Source: Leptidea sinapis (taxonomy: Eukaryota > Arthropoda > Insecta > Lepidoptera > Pieridae). Taken from it: DNA of 64,000 nt. The notes below the pieces were generated by a model. That model was given only the letters and a program-made list of their open reading frames with translations. It searched no databases and had not been told where the DNA came from. The position numbers and the translations under genes were made by a program. The stretch spans positions 751,501-815,500 of the forward strand of contig NC_066266.1 of the NCBI RefSeq assembly GCF_905404315.1. Reading direction: 5' to 3'. Positions 46,901 to 51,895 of the stretch are shown piece by piece (the first letter of the stretch is position 1; every line of letters starts with the position of its first letter).

Positions 46901-49147
46901 GTTATTGATGGCTTACTGGCTGGTTGTACAAATCGGTTGTACAGTACAAAGAAAACGTTGATGCTGTGCGTAAGCTGATTGAGGAAGATCGACATGTGAC
47001 ATACCGCGAAAATCAGGCAACTTTAGACATTGGCATGAGTCAAACGTCAGAACTCTCGAATTACTCTCGAAGATTCCAGGCAGGATCCTCAAATGCTGTA
47101 TACAACATCGTATCAGGTGACGAATCCTGGATATATGCGTACGAACCCGAAACAAAAAACCAGCCACGAGTTTGGGTGTTCGAAAATGAGTTAAAGCCAA
47201 CAAAAATTGTTCGTTCACGGAGTGTTGCAAAAAAAGTGGTGGCCACGTTTGTCTCCAAAACCGGCCATGTTGCGACTATTCCTCTTGAGGGAGAAAGAAC
47301 AGTTAATGCAGAATGGTATGCTAGCATTTGTTTGCCACAGGTCGTTTCTGAACTCCGTAAAGAGCACTGCAACCGCCGCATCATCCTCCATCACGACAAT
47401 GCAAGTTCGCACACCGCGCACAGAACAAAAGAGTTTTTAGAGCAAGAAAACAGAATTATTAAACCATCCGCCGAACAGCCCCGACCTAAGCCCTAATGAT
47501 TTCTATACTTTCCCTAAATTAAAGAATAAATTGCGTGGTCAGAGATATTCATCACCTGAAGAAGCTGTGGACGCCTACAAAACGGCCATTTTGGAGACCC
47601 CAACTTCCGAATGGAATGATTACTTCAATGATTGGTTCCATCGTATGGAGAAATGAGTCAAATTTCGTGGAGAATACTTCGAAAAGCAATAAATACATTT
47701 TTAAATAGTAATGTTGTGTCACTTCCATAATTCCCGAAATTTTCAGTGCCGCCCTCGTACAACTGACTGCAAGACGCCAGCCGATGTTAACCGCTTGAGA
47801 GATTAGTTTGAGGCTACAAAATTCAAATGGTCTTGATGTAAGTCCCCAAACTGTCCGAAATCGACTGCATGAGTATGGCCTACGAGCTCGACGCCCAATT
47901 AGGTGCCCACCGATACGTCACGGGAATCGCGTTCGTCGAAATGAATGGTGTAGAGAACGCAGAATATGGACCCAGGAACAATGGGATAAAATTATGTTTT
48001 CCGGTGTGTCGGGATTCGGGTTTAGGCCTGATACAAGAAGGGTGCGAGTGTAGCGTCGGCCCGGAAATACTGAAAGGCTCGGATGCATTAAGGACGTTCA
48101 TCCATACAGCGGCTCAAAAGTTATGGTATGGGCGGGTATTTTGAAGAACAGGCGAACTGAGCACGTTTTTGTTAAAGGAAACATGAAAGCTGAAAATGAA
48201 ATTGAGGATATTCTCAGACCTTATTTCCATCCATTTGCACAAACCTTTGGCTCCGATTTTACGTTAATGCATGACAATGCGCGTTCACATACAGCTCGGC
48301 GAACCAATCAATACTTGGCAACGGAGAACATCCGGGTATTGCCCTGGCCTGCACAATCGCCAGACCTCAACCCCATCGAGCAGGCATGGGACTTGCTCCA
48401 GAGACATGTTTTGAAGGACTTGGACGGAGTGACAACAACCCAACAGCTGAAGGATTTGCTACAATTCCATTGCGAGCGAATACCGCAAGATGACTGTTTA
48501 TGTCTCTCATTAATTCAATGAATTATCGATGCCGACTAGTTCTGAATAGCAGAAGAGGCCGTACTTTGAATTAAGTTATCCTATTCTTTCACAATAAATT
48601 TATTTTCTTTAGAAATTTCATTTTTTTTTTAAATAATGTTTAGTTGCTTATACGTTGCGTACCTTAGTTTCTGCAGTATATTCTAATATTGTTAATTTAT
48701 GTTATTAAAAGAACTTATAAAGACAACAGCTGTTATTTTTACGTCATAGCACCCTAAATAACATTTTAAAAATAAAATACAACGTTATAATGTGAAAAAC
48801 AATCCAAAAATTTAAATTAGTACATGTTGCTTAGACTTTTTTAATGTGTGTATTACTATACTAACCAAACTTAAATATAATTAACTAATAAACTAAACTT
48901 TAAACAATTAACTACTAAATAAAAATACAAATAATAAAATTGATTTAATAGAGGAAAATGAAAATATATTTTTAACTTAAGGGAATTAACTCATAAGGAG
49001 GCTTTGAAAGGTGGCGGTTGTATAAAAATATTGTTCCATCACTACACTATAATATGTAATAATATGGCGATATTTTTGCAGCGGAGAGACTTGCGCGCAA
49101 GATGGAGGACGATGCTGCGTGGGAGAATGTGACGTCAGCAGTTCAAG
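12308..49147 (+). CDS. RhoGEF2: RhoGEF2-like PDZ-RGSL-C1 Rho guanine-nucleotide exchange factor, 5' part (19 exons joined)
   Basis: The exons are 12308-12410, 16281-16424, 17364-17443, 17904-17994, 19790-19896, 23079-23600, 25119-25203, 26034-26122, 31347-31406, 31645-31745, 34233-34356, 34697-34760, 37392-37564, 38063-38223, 39448-39556, 41063-41174, 44549-44677, 45493-45552 and 49082-49147. They total 2380 nt, every junction keeps phase, all introns are GT-AG, and there is no internal stop. Domain order is PDZ (codons ~18-100), coiled coil (~110-175), Pro-rich linker (~176-407), RGS-like (~410-581), Gly/Ala tract (~602-615) and C1 (~677-726). In this family the RGSL domain binds G-alpha12/13 (Concertina in flies), and the DH-PH module loads GTP on Rho1 to drive actomyosin contraction at the cell cortex. 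DH-PH is not in the window. The start exon was not identified. The family assignment rests on domain order and motifs read by eye. Confidence 0.88.
12600..12684 (+). repeat. (ATT)n microsatellite, possible LINE 3' tail
   Basis: About eight TTA units at ~12657-12682 follow aagaaataaaaaggc. This resembles the (ATT)n tail of the CR1-type LINE at 58169-58192. Confidence 0.5.
12735..12955. mobile_element. Short TIR element, same family as 16611-16873
   Basis: It shares ccttacaaata, tatgcaaaatgttta, tttatttgcaaggct and gttgtaaggccg with the copy at 16611-16873. It is a non-autonomous DNA transposon. Confidence 0.55.
13013..13790 (-). mobile_element. LINE 3' end, 5'-truncated, minus strand
   Basis: The minus strand from 13771 to 13316 encodes the C-terminal part of a non-LTR polyprotein (DSVINYGLSSYGRTYKSYLE, LQKRILKTIVPN, ALFKHCKVINVFDKVKF) without stops. 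A 3' UTR follows, with a poly(A) tract (T run at 13013-13032 on +). RT and endonuclease domains are absent. Confidence 0.8.
14060..15890 (+). mobile_element. LINE with YADD reverse transcriptase (family A), internally deleted
   Basis: The pieces in order are QPWFDASVKAASDCKKQAYR (14118), the RT region DPANYRPIAITSLLSKIMER (14717), LFLLHINDMLDASNIHCYAD with the catalytic YADDS (~15003), and the thumb VRPHMEYCCHLWSSAPQYQL. A 3' UTR with acgctcgtttgtcctcc and poly(A) ends it. About 190 bp of RT palm is missing at ~14790 compared with the 27.0-kb copy, and 55 bp is duplicated in tandem at 14884-14993. Many frameshifts make it inactive. Other family A pieces lie at 16050-16103, 19325-19710, 27003-28810, 40080-40445, 62865-63050, 63240-63322 and 63690-63757. 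Confidence 0.88.
15890..16180 (+). repeat. Duplicated LINE tail with flanking DNA
   Basis: A block of about 75 bp (gactccttaagcatcatttg ... acgcgaaacatggagata) occurs at 15897-15971 and again at 16108-16177. Each copy directly follows a family A LINE 3' end with poly(A). Confidence 0.75.
16281..16424 (+). CDS. RhoGEF2: RhoGEF2 exon b: core of PDZ domain
   Basis: This exon encodes GDNPVYVQSVKEHGAAWRAG followed by LRAGDRILRVDSIPV and HQQVVQMIRG. The GAA..AGL..GD.IL.V pattern is diagnostic of PDZ. The acceptor is ttgcag/GTGACA. The donor CGAG/gttctt is weak, but it is the only one that keeps phase 1 into the next exon. Confidence 0.9.
16611..16873. mobile_element. Short TIR element (MITE)
   Basis: Ends acggccttacaaataaa and tttatttgtaagaccgt form an inverted repeat. 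An extra internal gtaaggccgtaaggtt lies near 16650. Same family as 12735-12955. Confidence 0.65.
17044..17138. repeat. Perfect 26-bp inverted repeat with 43-nt loop
   Basis: Arms at 17044-17069 and 17113-17138 are exact complements (atttcggtaattaattaata... / ...accgaaat). It lies in the RhoGEF2 intron between exons b and c. It is probably a tiny foldback element, and could form a hairpin in RNA. Confidence 0.8.
17364..17443 (+). CDS. RhoGEF2: RhoGEF2 exon c: last PDZ strand and linker
   Basis: The exon encodes ANPSTVLTVQQNASRHKTPI and then TAPVPVN. VLTVQQ fits the final PDZ beta strand. The acceptor is tttcag and the donor AAT/gtgagt is strong. It ends at phase 0. Confidence 0.8.
17904..17994 (+). 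CDS. RhoGEF2: RhoGEF2 exon d: coiled-coil segment
   Basis: The exon encodes PEKQRQLEVSKAHTFRLMLD and QEQKFIRELR, rich in charged and leucine heptad positions. Family members have a coiled coil just after the PDZ. The acceptor is ttttcag and the donor A/gtgagt is strong. It ends at phase 1. Confidence 0.85.
18473..18985 (-). mobile_element. Possible solo LTR or promoter-bearing insertion
   Basis: This GC-rich block sits inside an AT-rich Helitron-like element. On the minus strand it has ctataaatacag followed about 30 nt later by tcagtcgtgctc, an arthropod TATA plus initiator arrangement (TATA ~18862, initiator ~18829). The text cccgagcacgactgac appears twice. The ends were not resolved, so the LTR call is tentative. 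Confidence 0.35.
18827..18866 (-). promoter_or_regulatory. Candidate core promoter (TATA + TCAGT initiator)
   Basis: Read on the minus strand, TATAAATA is followed 24 nt later by TCAGTCG, giving a TATA-to-start distance of about 31-34 nt, as expected for arthropod pol II promoters. It probably belongs to the LTR-like insertion rather than to RhoGEF2. Confidence 0.4.
19325..19710 (-). mobile_element. Family A LINE 3' end, minus strand
   Basis: The T run at 19328 and gaggaggacaaacgag are the reverse of the family A tail. The minus strand encodes broken C-terminal text (WNERPMYAHGYVRF). Confidence 0.8.
19790..19896 (+). CDS. RhoGEF2: RhoGEF2 exon e: coiled-coil continuation
   Basis: The exon continues the helix with LLKVPDVRKQAQLESAEQRC and then LILQQQIDTIIVSQ. 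The acceptor is atttcag and the donor CAG/gtacag. It ends at phase 0. It lies just downstream of a minus-strand LINE tail at 19325-19710. Confidence 0.85.
20255..20395 (-). repeat. Inverted copy of the 3380-3530 repeat
   Basis: It matches in reverse complement: atatggcacatgccaata, tttgcgtttactccagttgt. Confidence 0.5.
20821..21165 (+). mobile_element. Non-autonomous Helitron
   Basis: It starts ctatactaatattataaagc with the ttgtttgtttgtttgaacgc motif and ends tttgccgggtcagctag, then T. Both ends and the internal text match the common lepidopteran non-autonomous Helitrons. Confidence 0.75.
21195..21330 (+). repeat. Copy of the 290-430 dispersed repeat
   Basis: Shares ccagggtatctttt and aatgtggctaaattagac with the minus-strand copy near the window start. 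Confidence 0.5.
21331..23078. other. Intron DNA with no recognised feature
   Basis: AT-rich. No ORF or repeat was recognised. Confidence 0.4.
23079..23600 (+). CDS. RhoGEF2: RhoGEF2 exon f: long Ser/Pro-rich linker
   Basis: This is the largest exon (174 codons) and is phase 0 at both ends. It reads PDVVQPATPRLTRSKD, then GLPRSLSNLTGQSLRN, then a polyproline patch DNSPPPLPPRSIERPRNPL (a candidate SH3-binding PPLPPR), and ends in NMPPPPLQ. The serine-rich segment FRKSSHSLDGELD looks like a phosphorylated 14-3-3-type linker, but that is inference. The acceptor is ctttatag and the donor CAG/gtaatt. Confidence 0.85.
24432..24535 (+). repeat. tRNA-derived SINE
   Basis: A pol III A box-like tggcccagtggttagtgacc is followed by B box ggttcgaattcc, then ggtgcaaacatttataaaatg. 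The tRNA cloverleaf is degenerate, so this is a SINE head rather than a functional tRNA. Confidence 0.75.
25119..25203 (+). CDS. RhoGEF2: RhoGEF2 exon g: linker
   Basis: The exon encodes TDSCRNSAPPMHVRSQSSPE followed by HLDNELAR. Two overlapping donors exist, at 25202 (AG/gtgtaa) and 25204 (GT/gtaagt). Only 25204 puts the next exon in the frame that gives SSGVIEKEAW; the other would read a different, unlikely peptide. The exon end is therefore set at 25203. Confidence 0.78.
25243..25345 (+). repeat. SINE/MITE family copy, truncated
   Basis: Contains gacgttcagctgatgg, gcccattacaat and gtgccgctcaggattctt as in the longer copies. Confidence 0.65.
26034..26122 (+). CDS. RhoGEF2: RhoGEF2 exon h: proline-rich linker
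   Basis: The exon encodes SGVIEKEAWIRGTPPPGTPP and then PPYPNNNAQ, a proline-rich stretch before the RGSL domain. The acceptor is ctcggcag and the donor CAG/gtaatt. It enters at phase 1 and ends at phase 0. Confidence 0.85.
26515..26765 (+). repeat. SINE/MITE family copy, nearly complete
   Basis: It runs from gaacgagacgagtaggacgt through the hairpin tgccgctcagg ... ctgagcggca to gcatcctgtgcaaaggagcc and cccactggta. It is the plus-orientation counterpart of 30139-30427. Confidence 0.75.
27846..28077 (+). mobile_element. 5'-truncated family A copy inserted into a family A LINE
   Basis: This segment holds only the last ~230 bp of the element plus poly(A). The host LINE sequence breaks at atcaccg (27839-27845) and resumes with the same atcaccg (28077-28083), so the 7 bp is the target-site duplication. 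Confidence 0.85.
28491..28588 (+). mobile_element. 98-bp LINE-derived insertion with 14-bp target duplication
   Basis: The insert (catcatcatcaacatcagcc ... ccactgctggacaaaggcct ... catccaacg) is a very common lepidopteran repeat. It is flanked by tgtttaacctgatt at 28477-28490 and 28589-28602. Confidence 0.88.
28821..29150. repeat. Minisatellite, 100-bp unit, about 3.3 copies
   Basis: Landmarks such as caaattcgtt / gaaattcgtt recur at exactly 100-bp spacing (28871, 28971, 29071), with atcttggatt, cctcggatacgatatcc and gaaatcataattttg in each unit. The period is not a multiple of three, so the ORF across it is not a real repeat protein. Confidence 0.9.
29151..30138. other. Intron DNA with no recognised feature
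   Basis: AT-rich; nothing supported. Confidence 0.4.
30139..30427 (-). repeat. SINE/MITE family copy, longest in the window
   Basis: It reads gtgggaggctccattgcacc through gccggctagattatgggtac and the hairpin agtgccgcttagaatt ... cctcagcggcac to cctcgtctcgtcccttat. It lies in minus orientation relative to 26515-26765. Confidence 0.8.
30428..31346. other. Intron DNA with no clear repeat
   Basis: AT-rich. A short inverted repeat ttccgtggt/accacggaa at ~31057-31078 was noted. Confidence 0.35.
31347..31406 (+). CDS. RhoGEF2: RhoGEF2 exon i: lead-in to RGS-like domain
   Basis: This 20-codon exon encodes PCTDPQRAIISMEEDDPPSS. The IISMEE/DD acidic segment precedes the RGSL box in PDZ-RhoGEFs. The acceptor is tgtttag and the donor TCT/gtgagt. 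It is preceded by a 5.2-kb intron filled with repeats. Confidence 0.85.
31645..31745 (+). CDS. RhoGEF2: RhoGEF2 exon j: RGSL helices
   Basis: The exon encodes DNSTYSGLFSNLRAVRDSKA and then RMAVLINWLLAER. The pattern of a Phe/Leu-rich helix followed by a second helix (AVLINWLL) fits the start of the RGSL fold. The acceptor is ctttcag and the donor AGGAG/gtgcgt. It ends at phase 2. Confidence 0.85.
31746..32685. other. Intron DNA with no recognised feature
   Basis: AT-rich; no ORF or repeat was recognised before the LINE. Confidence 0.35.
32690..33998 (+). mobile_element. Jockey-like LINE, RT to 3' end, decayed
   Basis: The RT palm GVFCDLSKAFDCVHHETLLK (32817) keeps the first catalytic Asp and is followed by ISMGVPQGSILSP (~32990). 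The second catalytic motif is ruined by frameshift (ILYCLLTIHI instead of an F/YADD frame). The thumb is scattered in other frames (33300-33800: VLQKRAIRAVYKMRSRDSLR). The 3' end is gtgaataaagattttttttg with a (TTTGAC)-type tail. It lies in the intron between exons j and k. Confidence 0.85.
34233..34356 (+). CDS. RhoGEF2: RhoGEF2 exon k: RGSL core
   Basis: The exon encodes SLFLVLTDAYRAAGPVGTAT and LRRWAYEIHSVFLMPDA, which matches the LLFYL..D.Y....R.WA.EIHS.FL pattern of RGSL domains. Two in-frame acceptors 15 nt apart (34232 and 34247) differ by five residues (RCACA). The upstream one gives a helix spacing closer to other family members and is used here. The donor is GACGCG/gttcgt. Confidence 0.85.
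34697..34760 (+). CDS. RhoGEF2: RhoGEF2 exon l: RGSL
   Basis: The exon encodes VLHLSGVDENMANEIDHVLE with a final N. It joins the previous exon at phase 0 as ...MPDAVLHLSG. The acceptor is cttgcag and the donor G/gtaatt. It ends at phase 1. Confidence 0.85.
34985..35012. repeat. (CA)n microsatellite
   Basis: About 12 CA units. It is intronic, with no function implied. Confidence 0.9.
35562..36822 (-). mobile_element. Tc1-like transposon, minus strand, interrupted by a LINE tail
   Basis: On the minus strand the N-terminal end near 36675 (MGKSKSCDASTRQIIINSHI, DHKWVYRRIAEHLNCS) is a helix-turn-helix. The catalytic C terminus at 36009-35716 has FQHDNDSKHTSNSV and NSPDLNPIENLWSIVKKKVS, the second Asp and Glu of a DD34E transposase. 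The ends (tagaaacatcaaaaaaacat and the complement of gttttttaaaatgtttcta-type text near 36800) form degenerate TIRs. It belongs to a different family from the Tc1 at 46.8 kb. Confidence 0.82.
36469..36546 (+). mobile_element. LINE 3' tail inserted in the Tc1 element
   Basis: cttcatcctgacttgcacta ... gtgaataaagatttttttttg is nearly identical to the 3' end of the LINE at 33900-33998. It splits the Tc1 transposase between its HTH and middle region. Confidence 0.85.
37065..37290 (-). repeat. LINE 3' UTR repeat, copy shared with 60800-61015
   Basis: Both copies share actttattcaattaggct, aaattactgaattta, gagctcgtgagaagaacata and caagaaactcaacggc. It ends just upstream of exon m. Confidence 0.7.
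37392..37564 (+). CDS. RhoGEF2: RhoGEF2 exon m: RGSL C-terminal helices
   Basis: The exon encodes EYEKEELLRNVFRKARRQAK, DELARQLNEFQGKRRLGLAT and LYGPDDVTLQRCIVDNTQ. The highly charged LLRNVF..AR..A..ELA.QL.EF pattern followed by a GLATLYG loop is typical of this family. The acceptor is ttcttgcag and the donor CAG/gtacgt. Confidence 0.88.
37820..37950 (+). repeat. tRNA-derived SINE
   Basis: A box-like cggcccagttggtaggagca and B box gggtttgagtcctgc are followed by atcgttcataactattggtt. A second copy lacking the A box lies at 40715-40815. Confidence 0.7.
38063..38223 (+). CDS. RhoGEF2: RhoGEF2 exon n: helix plus Gly/Ala low-complexity insert
   Basis: The exon encodes EVVVVERIMCQRLSTVARGG, then a Gly/Ala run from a G-rich tract at ~38108-38155, then SPDTHSALLAALVAAALCLN. 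Its very high GC content is unlike its surroundings. The acceptor is ttgccgcag and the donor TCG/gtgagt. It ends at phase 2. The run is the part of the protein most likely to vary in length. Confidence 0.82.
38224..39447. other. Intron DNA with no recognised feature
   Basis: AT-rich sequence between exons n and o; nothing supported. Confidence 0.4.
39448..39556 (+). CDS. RhoGEF2: RhoGEF2 exon o: basic segment before C1
   Basis: The exon encodes PASVAAAVGGSRASFLQRDK and LYKQRLKQLTKQNPQP, a basic helix preceding the zinc finger. The acceptor is attctag and the donor CCG/gtaagt. It ends at phase 0. Confidence 0.82.
39680..39905 (-). repeat. LINE-derived dispersed repeat
   Basis: caaatcaaaatcattttatt through gatgaagctgcgcaagaaac matches the general form of lepidopteran LINE 3' UTRs read from the minus strand. 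Confidence 0.45.
40080..40445 (+). mobile_element. Family A LINE RT fragment with mutated catalytic box
   Basis: It contains the palm start (gatatagcgaaggcctta), KALLSKLPSFGLPD, and LFLLHINDALDTSNILCYAD with N following (YADN), so the second catalytic Asp is Asn. An internal gtggcacgtgtgccataaaggcacgtgtat duplication breaks the frame. Confidence 0.8.
40715..40815 (+). repeat. tRNA-derived SINE, truncated
   Basis: B box-like gcggatttgaatcccgc is followed by atcgttcaaaaatgttggtt, as in 37820-37950. Confidence 0.6.
40886..40922. repeat. (TA)n microsatellite
   Basis: Uninterrupted TA for about 26 bp, then imperfect. Confidence 0.9.
41063..41174 (+). CDS. RhoGEF2: RhoGEF2 exon p: N-terminal half of C1 zinc finger
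   Basis: The exon encodes FVVRGHHLQLQALTSVAHCH, HCNHAIWGLAPQSYVC and T. It supplies His, Cys-x2-Cys and the next Cys of the C1 pattern H-x12-C-x2-C-x13-C. The acceptor is tttcccag and the donor ACAG/gtacct. It ends at phase 1. Confidence 0.9.
41855..43081. mobile_element. Candidate 1.23-kb TIR element with repeated CGAAGTTTCG motifs
   Basis: The left end ggtctactcttattcaacga and the complement of the right end (ggtctactctctttctccga) agree, and both continue into ACGAAA and GAAGTTTCG words. The palindromic word cgaagtttcg occurs at ~41879, 41928 and 43050. No transposase was seen and no clear target duplication. Confidence 0.5.
43840..44405 (+). mobile_element. Jockey-like LINE 3' end
   Basis: Decayed version of the 10790 copy: RAKFKEINILTVTSQYML frame text, then a C-terminal stretch NINYFLNDTIDWEWTDRPWA, then a 3' UTR with cccgctgagtttgttgcgcc and tattttgaataaaaatata. 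Confidence 0.8.
44549..44677 (+). CDS. RhoGEF2: RhoGEF2 exon q: C-terminal half of C1 zinc finger
   Basis: The exon encodes DCALRVHRSCARYVEEGCCL and then DGEHHNNRISRFMERIHNNN. It completes the finger as C-x2-C-x4-H-x2-C-x7-C. The acceptor is gtgtgtgtag and the donor G/gtgcgt. It is phase 1 at both ends. Confidence 0.9.
45493..45552 (+). CDS. RhoGEF2: RhoGEF2 exon r: linker after C1
   Basis: The exon encodes QDSSDRKTRKAMGTTNFLN. The acceptor is ttgtaacag and the donor G/gttagt. It is 60 nt and phase 1 at both ends. Confidence 0.78.
46165..46300 (+). repeat. Dispersed repeat shared with 5975-6215 and 59720-59900
   Basis: Contains gtctcgtgccagattttggc, cctgaggatgcctcg and gaaacacgtgtcgaattg. 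Confidence 0.55.
46790..48850 (+). mobile_element. Tc1-like DNA transposon copy 2, split by a mariner
   Basis: Both termini are present: CAAACATCAAAAAAGTCT at 46790 and the inverted agacttttttaatgtgtg ending 48850. Each is flanked by TA, the Tc1 target. The left 135 bp (46790-46925) and the right part (from ~47762) match copy 1. The transposase N terminus is lost; the C-terminal piece at 48123-48521 keeps TLMHDNARSHTARRTNQYLA and AQSPDLNPIEQAWDLLQRHV, i.e. the second Asp and the Glu of DD34E. Frameshifts inactivate it. Confidence 0.88.
46926..47761 (+). mobile_element. mariner element inserted in Tc1 copy 2, 5'-deleted
   Basis: The transposase frame at 46924-47496 has VSGDESWIYAYEPETKNQPR and RRIILHHDNASSHTAHRTKE, carrying two catalytic Asp residues. 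The third lies in PDLSPNDFY-type text at ~47480, one frame over. About 45 residues are missing internally between MSQTSELSNY and RRFQAGSS. The first part of the protein and the left TIR are gone. The right TIR region (ttcagtgccgccctcgta) ends at 47759. It is inactive. Confidence 0.87.
49082..49147 (+). CDS. RhoGEF2: RhoGEF2 exon s: last exon seen in the window
   Basis: The exon encodes AERLARKMEDDAAWENVTSA followed by VQ. The acceptor is tatttttgcag and the donor CAAG/gtatgt. It is phase 1 at both ends, so the next exon must enter at phase 1. No convincing continuation was found to 64000, so the DH-PH exons should lie beyond the window. Confidence 0.8.
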
Positions 49148-50377
49148 GTATGTGCTGTCAGAATATCTCATAGCAATGTACAAAATTCTCTGACCGCGGC
49201 GACATAAATGATCGGAAACTAGAAACGGATGCGTGTGGGGTGCATTCTACTTCACGTTTCTAAGTGGTTTGGGAAACCACCGCAATCCGTGATTGTTTTT
49301 TTTAATTTTAATTAATGACTTTAGATTTGAGCTGTTTTTAAAAATTCATAAATACAATTACATTAATATATTCCAACTAGTTTGAAAGCTCTTAGCAGCG
49401 GTGCGAATGTTGATGAAAGTTTTATTTTTCTAAGAAATGTCGCACGTCGGTATGAACCTCAACTTCCGTAAACCAATCATTACCATGTTTTTATACTCTT
49501 ACTATTATTTAGATAATGGTCCATCTGTCTGATCCAGCAGTGCTGCTACAGTGACGTGGGGTATCTTTGTAATAAATGATTCCTTTACAATATTTTCAAG
49601 GTAATAAAAATGATAAGAAACTTCACCCTATTTGGGCAATATTATTTTTTCACTTTTTAGTCCATATTATATTGTTTTGGAATAGTTGTTATTGAAGTTG
49701 GTTGTTTTATTATAATTTTTTTAATATCAATAAAATTTTATGGTGCATTTGAATTACTCAAACTTCAAACTGTTTGAATGTGAATAGTGAACCGGTACCG
49801 CGTAGGACTTATTGACGCATCGTGGTACTACTCACCGCAACTTCTCCGTTTTATTCAACAAATAGACAGTTAATGATATTATTATTATTTGGGGAGGGTG
49901 ACTATTTGACTAGTCCTAATGAGTCCTAGTAACACCGCGTCCAGATTAGAACTATTGTGTTCGCCAGTCATACTTTGCTTTTTTCCTGCTGAGTGATAGG
50001 GCTTCATTCGCGTTTCTACTGTTGAATGCTTAATCTGTTTAATATATAGTCTTTTTGTACTTTGATCAATAATGTACAGTGAGCGGTGCAAACTAGACAG
50101 CACAATGTATGACACGCGGTTGGTTCGGATCTAGTAGTTCTAGATCTATCCTATTCCGACCAGTTTATGTTGACCCCGGTTTTAAATAACATTTGATTTG
50201 AATACAGCTTTAAATTTGCACTTGTGGCAATAATAGGACCAATAAAGCGTGCCATTTGGTCTACATTTGGTAGGAAAAACGCGCATTCGAAAAATCGGCG
50301 GCCGACTTTCTACAGGTTGTCAATATCTTACATAATAATACTATTTATCATTTCATTGTCATGGAACGTTTGTTAAC
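49148..50377. other. No recognised exon or repeat
   Basis: This follows the last exon. No phase-1 exon with family character was found. Confidence 0.35.
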
Positions 50378-50727
50378 TTGTTATGCCTACAACTCGGTTC
50401 AGTCGAGTTAGTAAGTCTTTTATTGGGCGATGTATATATTCCCAGAAAATGTACAAAACAAATGTTTTACGAAATTTAAAAGAATTGTTAAAAAACGTTT
50501 GTGTGGGAAAGGTTACTTATGATTTTCTTAATGACACCACAGACTGGAAATGAAGCGTACACCGTCAGGCTCTTAAATTATAAAAGTTAATTGTTCGATA
50601 TCACATTGTAATCCATATTTTTATGTAAAAAAAGCTCGCTGGTTTTCTTGCGCCCGTTCTTCTCAGGTCTGAGGCAGTCTATTTTGAATGGGCGGTAGTT
50701 TTTGACGTTCAATAAGTGATTATGAAT
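50378..50727 (+). mobile_element. Jockey-like LINE 3' end, split by a Helitron
   Basis: It contains atgcctacaactcggttcag, cccagaaaatgtacaaaaca and ggaaaggttacttatgat, as at 10870-11050. The tail ttttgaataaaaatatttga resumes at 51413 after the Helitron. Confidence 0.8.
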
Positions 50728-51412
50728 CCTATATATATATATAAATGAATTGCTGTTCGTTAGTCTTGCTAAAACTCGAGAACGGCTGGACCGATTTGGC
50801 TAATTTTGGTCTCAACAATTTTGATTTTCCTTTGACGTGTCCCCCGTCGTTCAGAAATCAAATTGAAAGAATAGTTGAAAATGAATAACTTATTAGAATA
50901 TTTATATCTTTCTAACTTTCTCAGGAGGTAATAAATAAACTTAATTTTAACTATAGTTGTTAACTATCTATCAGATTATTTTATATATATGTTGATAAAA
51001 CTAAAGTTTTATCGCAAATGAAATTTCAGAACGCAAACAATATTATTTGACATTAGACAACAAACTATATGGAGATAGATAAATCTTAAGTTTTGTCAAA
51101 ACCTAACATTTCTGAACCCAACCGCACCACAAAACAAAAAATATAGTTTATCAGAAAGCTTTAAATTGATTAACAGACTGTGACATCATAACTGTTGGTG
51201 TATAGACACCACATTTGATATTGATAGCAATATCAAATTGAAATCTTATAAATAGCCATTATTTCAGGAAAAATCGAAAATAATATTAAAATTTCATTCA
51301 TACCGAGCATTTTTTTAAGTATTCCTTTTGTTTGTTTTCAGAATATTTTATTAAAAAGTTTAGGTTTTTTATTAATCGATTGAGGCAGTACAACGTCTGC
51401 CGGGTAAGCTAG
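50727..51412 (+). mobile_element. Non-autonomous Helitron inserted in the LINE tail
   Basis: It starts tcctatatatatatataaat with attgctgttcgttagtcttg and aactcgagaacggctggacc, and ends gtctgccgggtaagctag, the CTAG end, followed by T. There is no coding capacity and no target duplication, as expected. Confidence 0.8.
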
Positions 51413-51639
51413 TTTTGAATAAAAATATTTGAATTTGAAAATGGGAAGGATTAGGTTGATCGGTCAATAAGAATGAATGAATGATAGAAGATTAACAATA
51501 TTCTAAAGTAGATATAGATTATACATACTATAAAGAGATAGTGGACACATGCTAAAAAGCAGTTCGATTGAGGTCTTTGTTCCTCCTTACTTATTAAAAA
51601 TCAATATTTGAAGCTGCTAGATAGCCTATATACTATATT

Positions 51640-51895
51640 TTATATAACATCAAGATCAAACTAAGAGAGCCATTTTTTTCCTTCGGTTATACTGTGAAAC
51701 TATTGAACCGATCGGAATACGACATGCAGCGTGTTTCGGAGAAGTTTTTAGTAAATGTTTGTGATTACTTATCTGAAAACTATATTTTTTTTACTAGGAA
51801 TTACCTTTGATATATTCGCAATACAAATAATTCAGACAGTGACAATTAATTTGGTACCTAATTAATATGGCAAAACAACGCTTGCCGGGTTATAA
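51640..51895 (+). mobile_element. Helitron fragment
   Basis: Contains tgaaccgatcggaatacgac and ends aaacaacgcttgccgggtta, a decayed version of the Helitron end; the CTAG is mutated. Confidence 0.45.

Noticed and set aside
49500..49580. Possible next RhoGEF2 exon (gatccag/cagtgctgctacagtgac)
   Set aside because: The reading frame closes quickly and gives no family motif; the donor is not clear.
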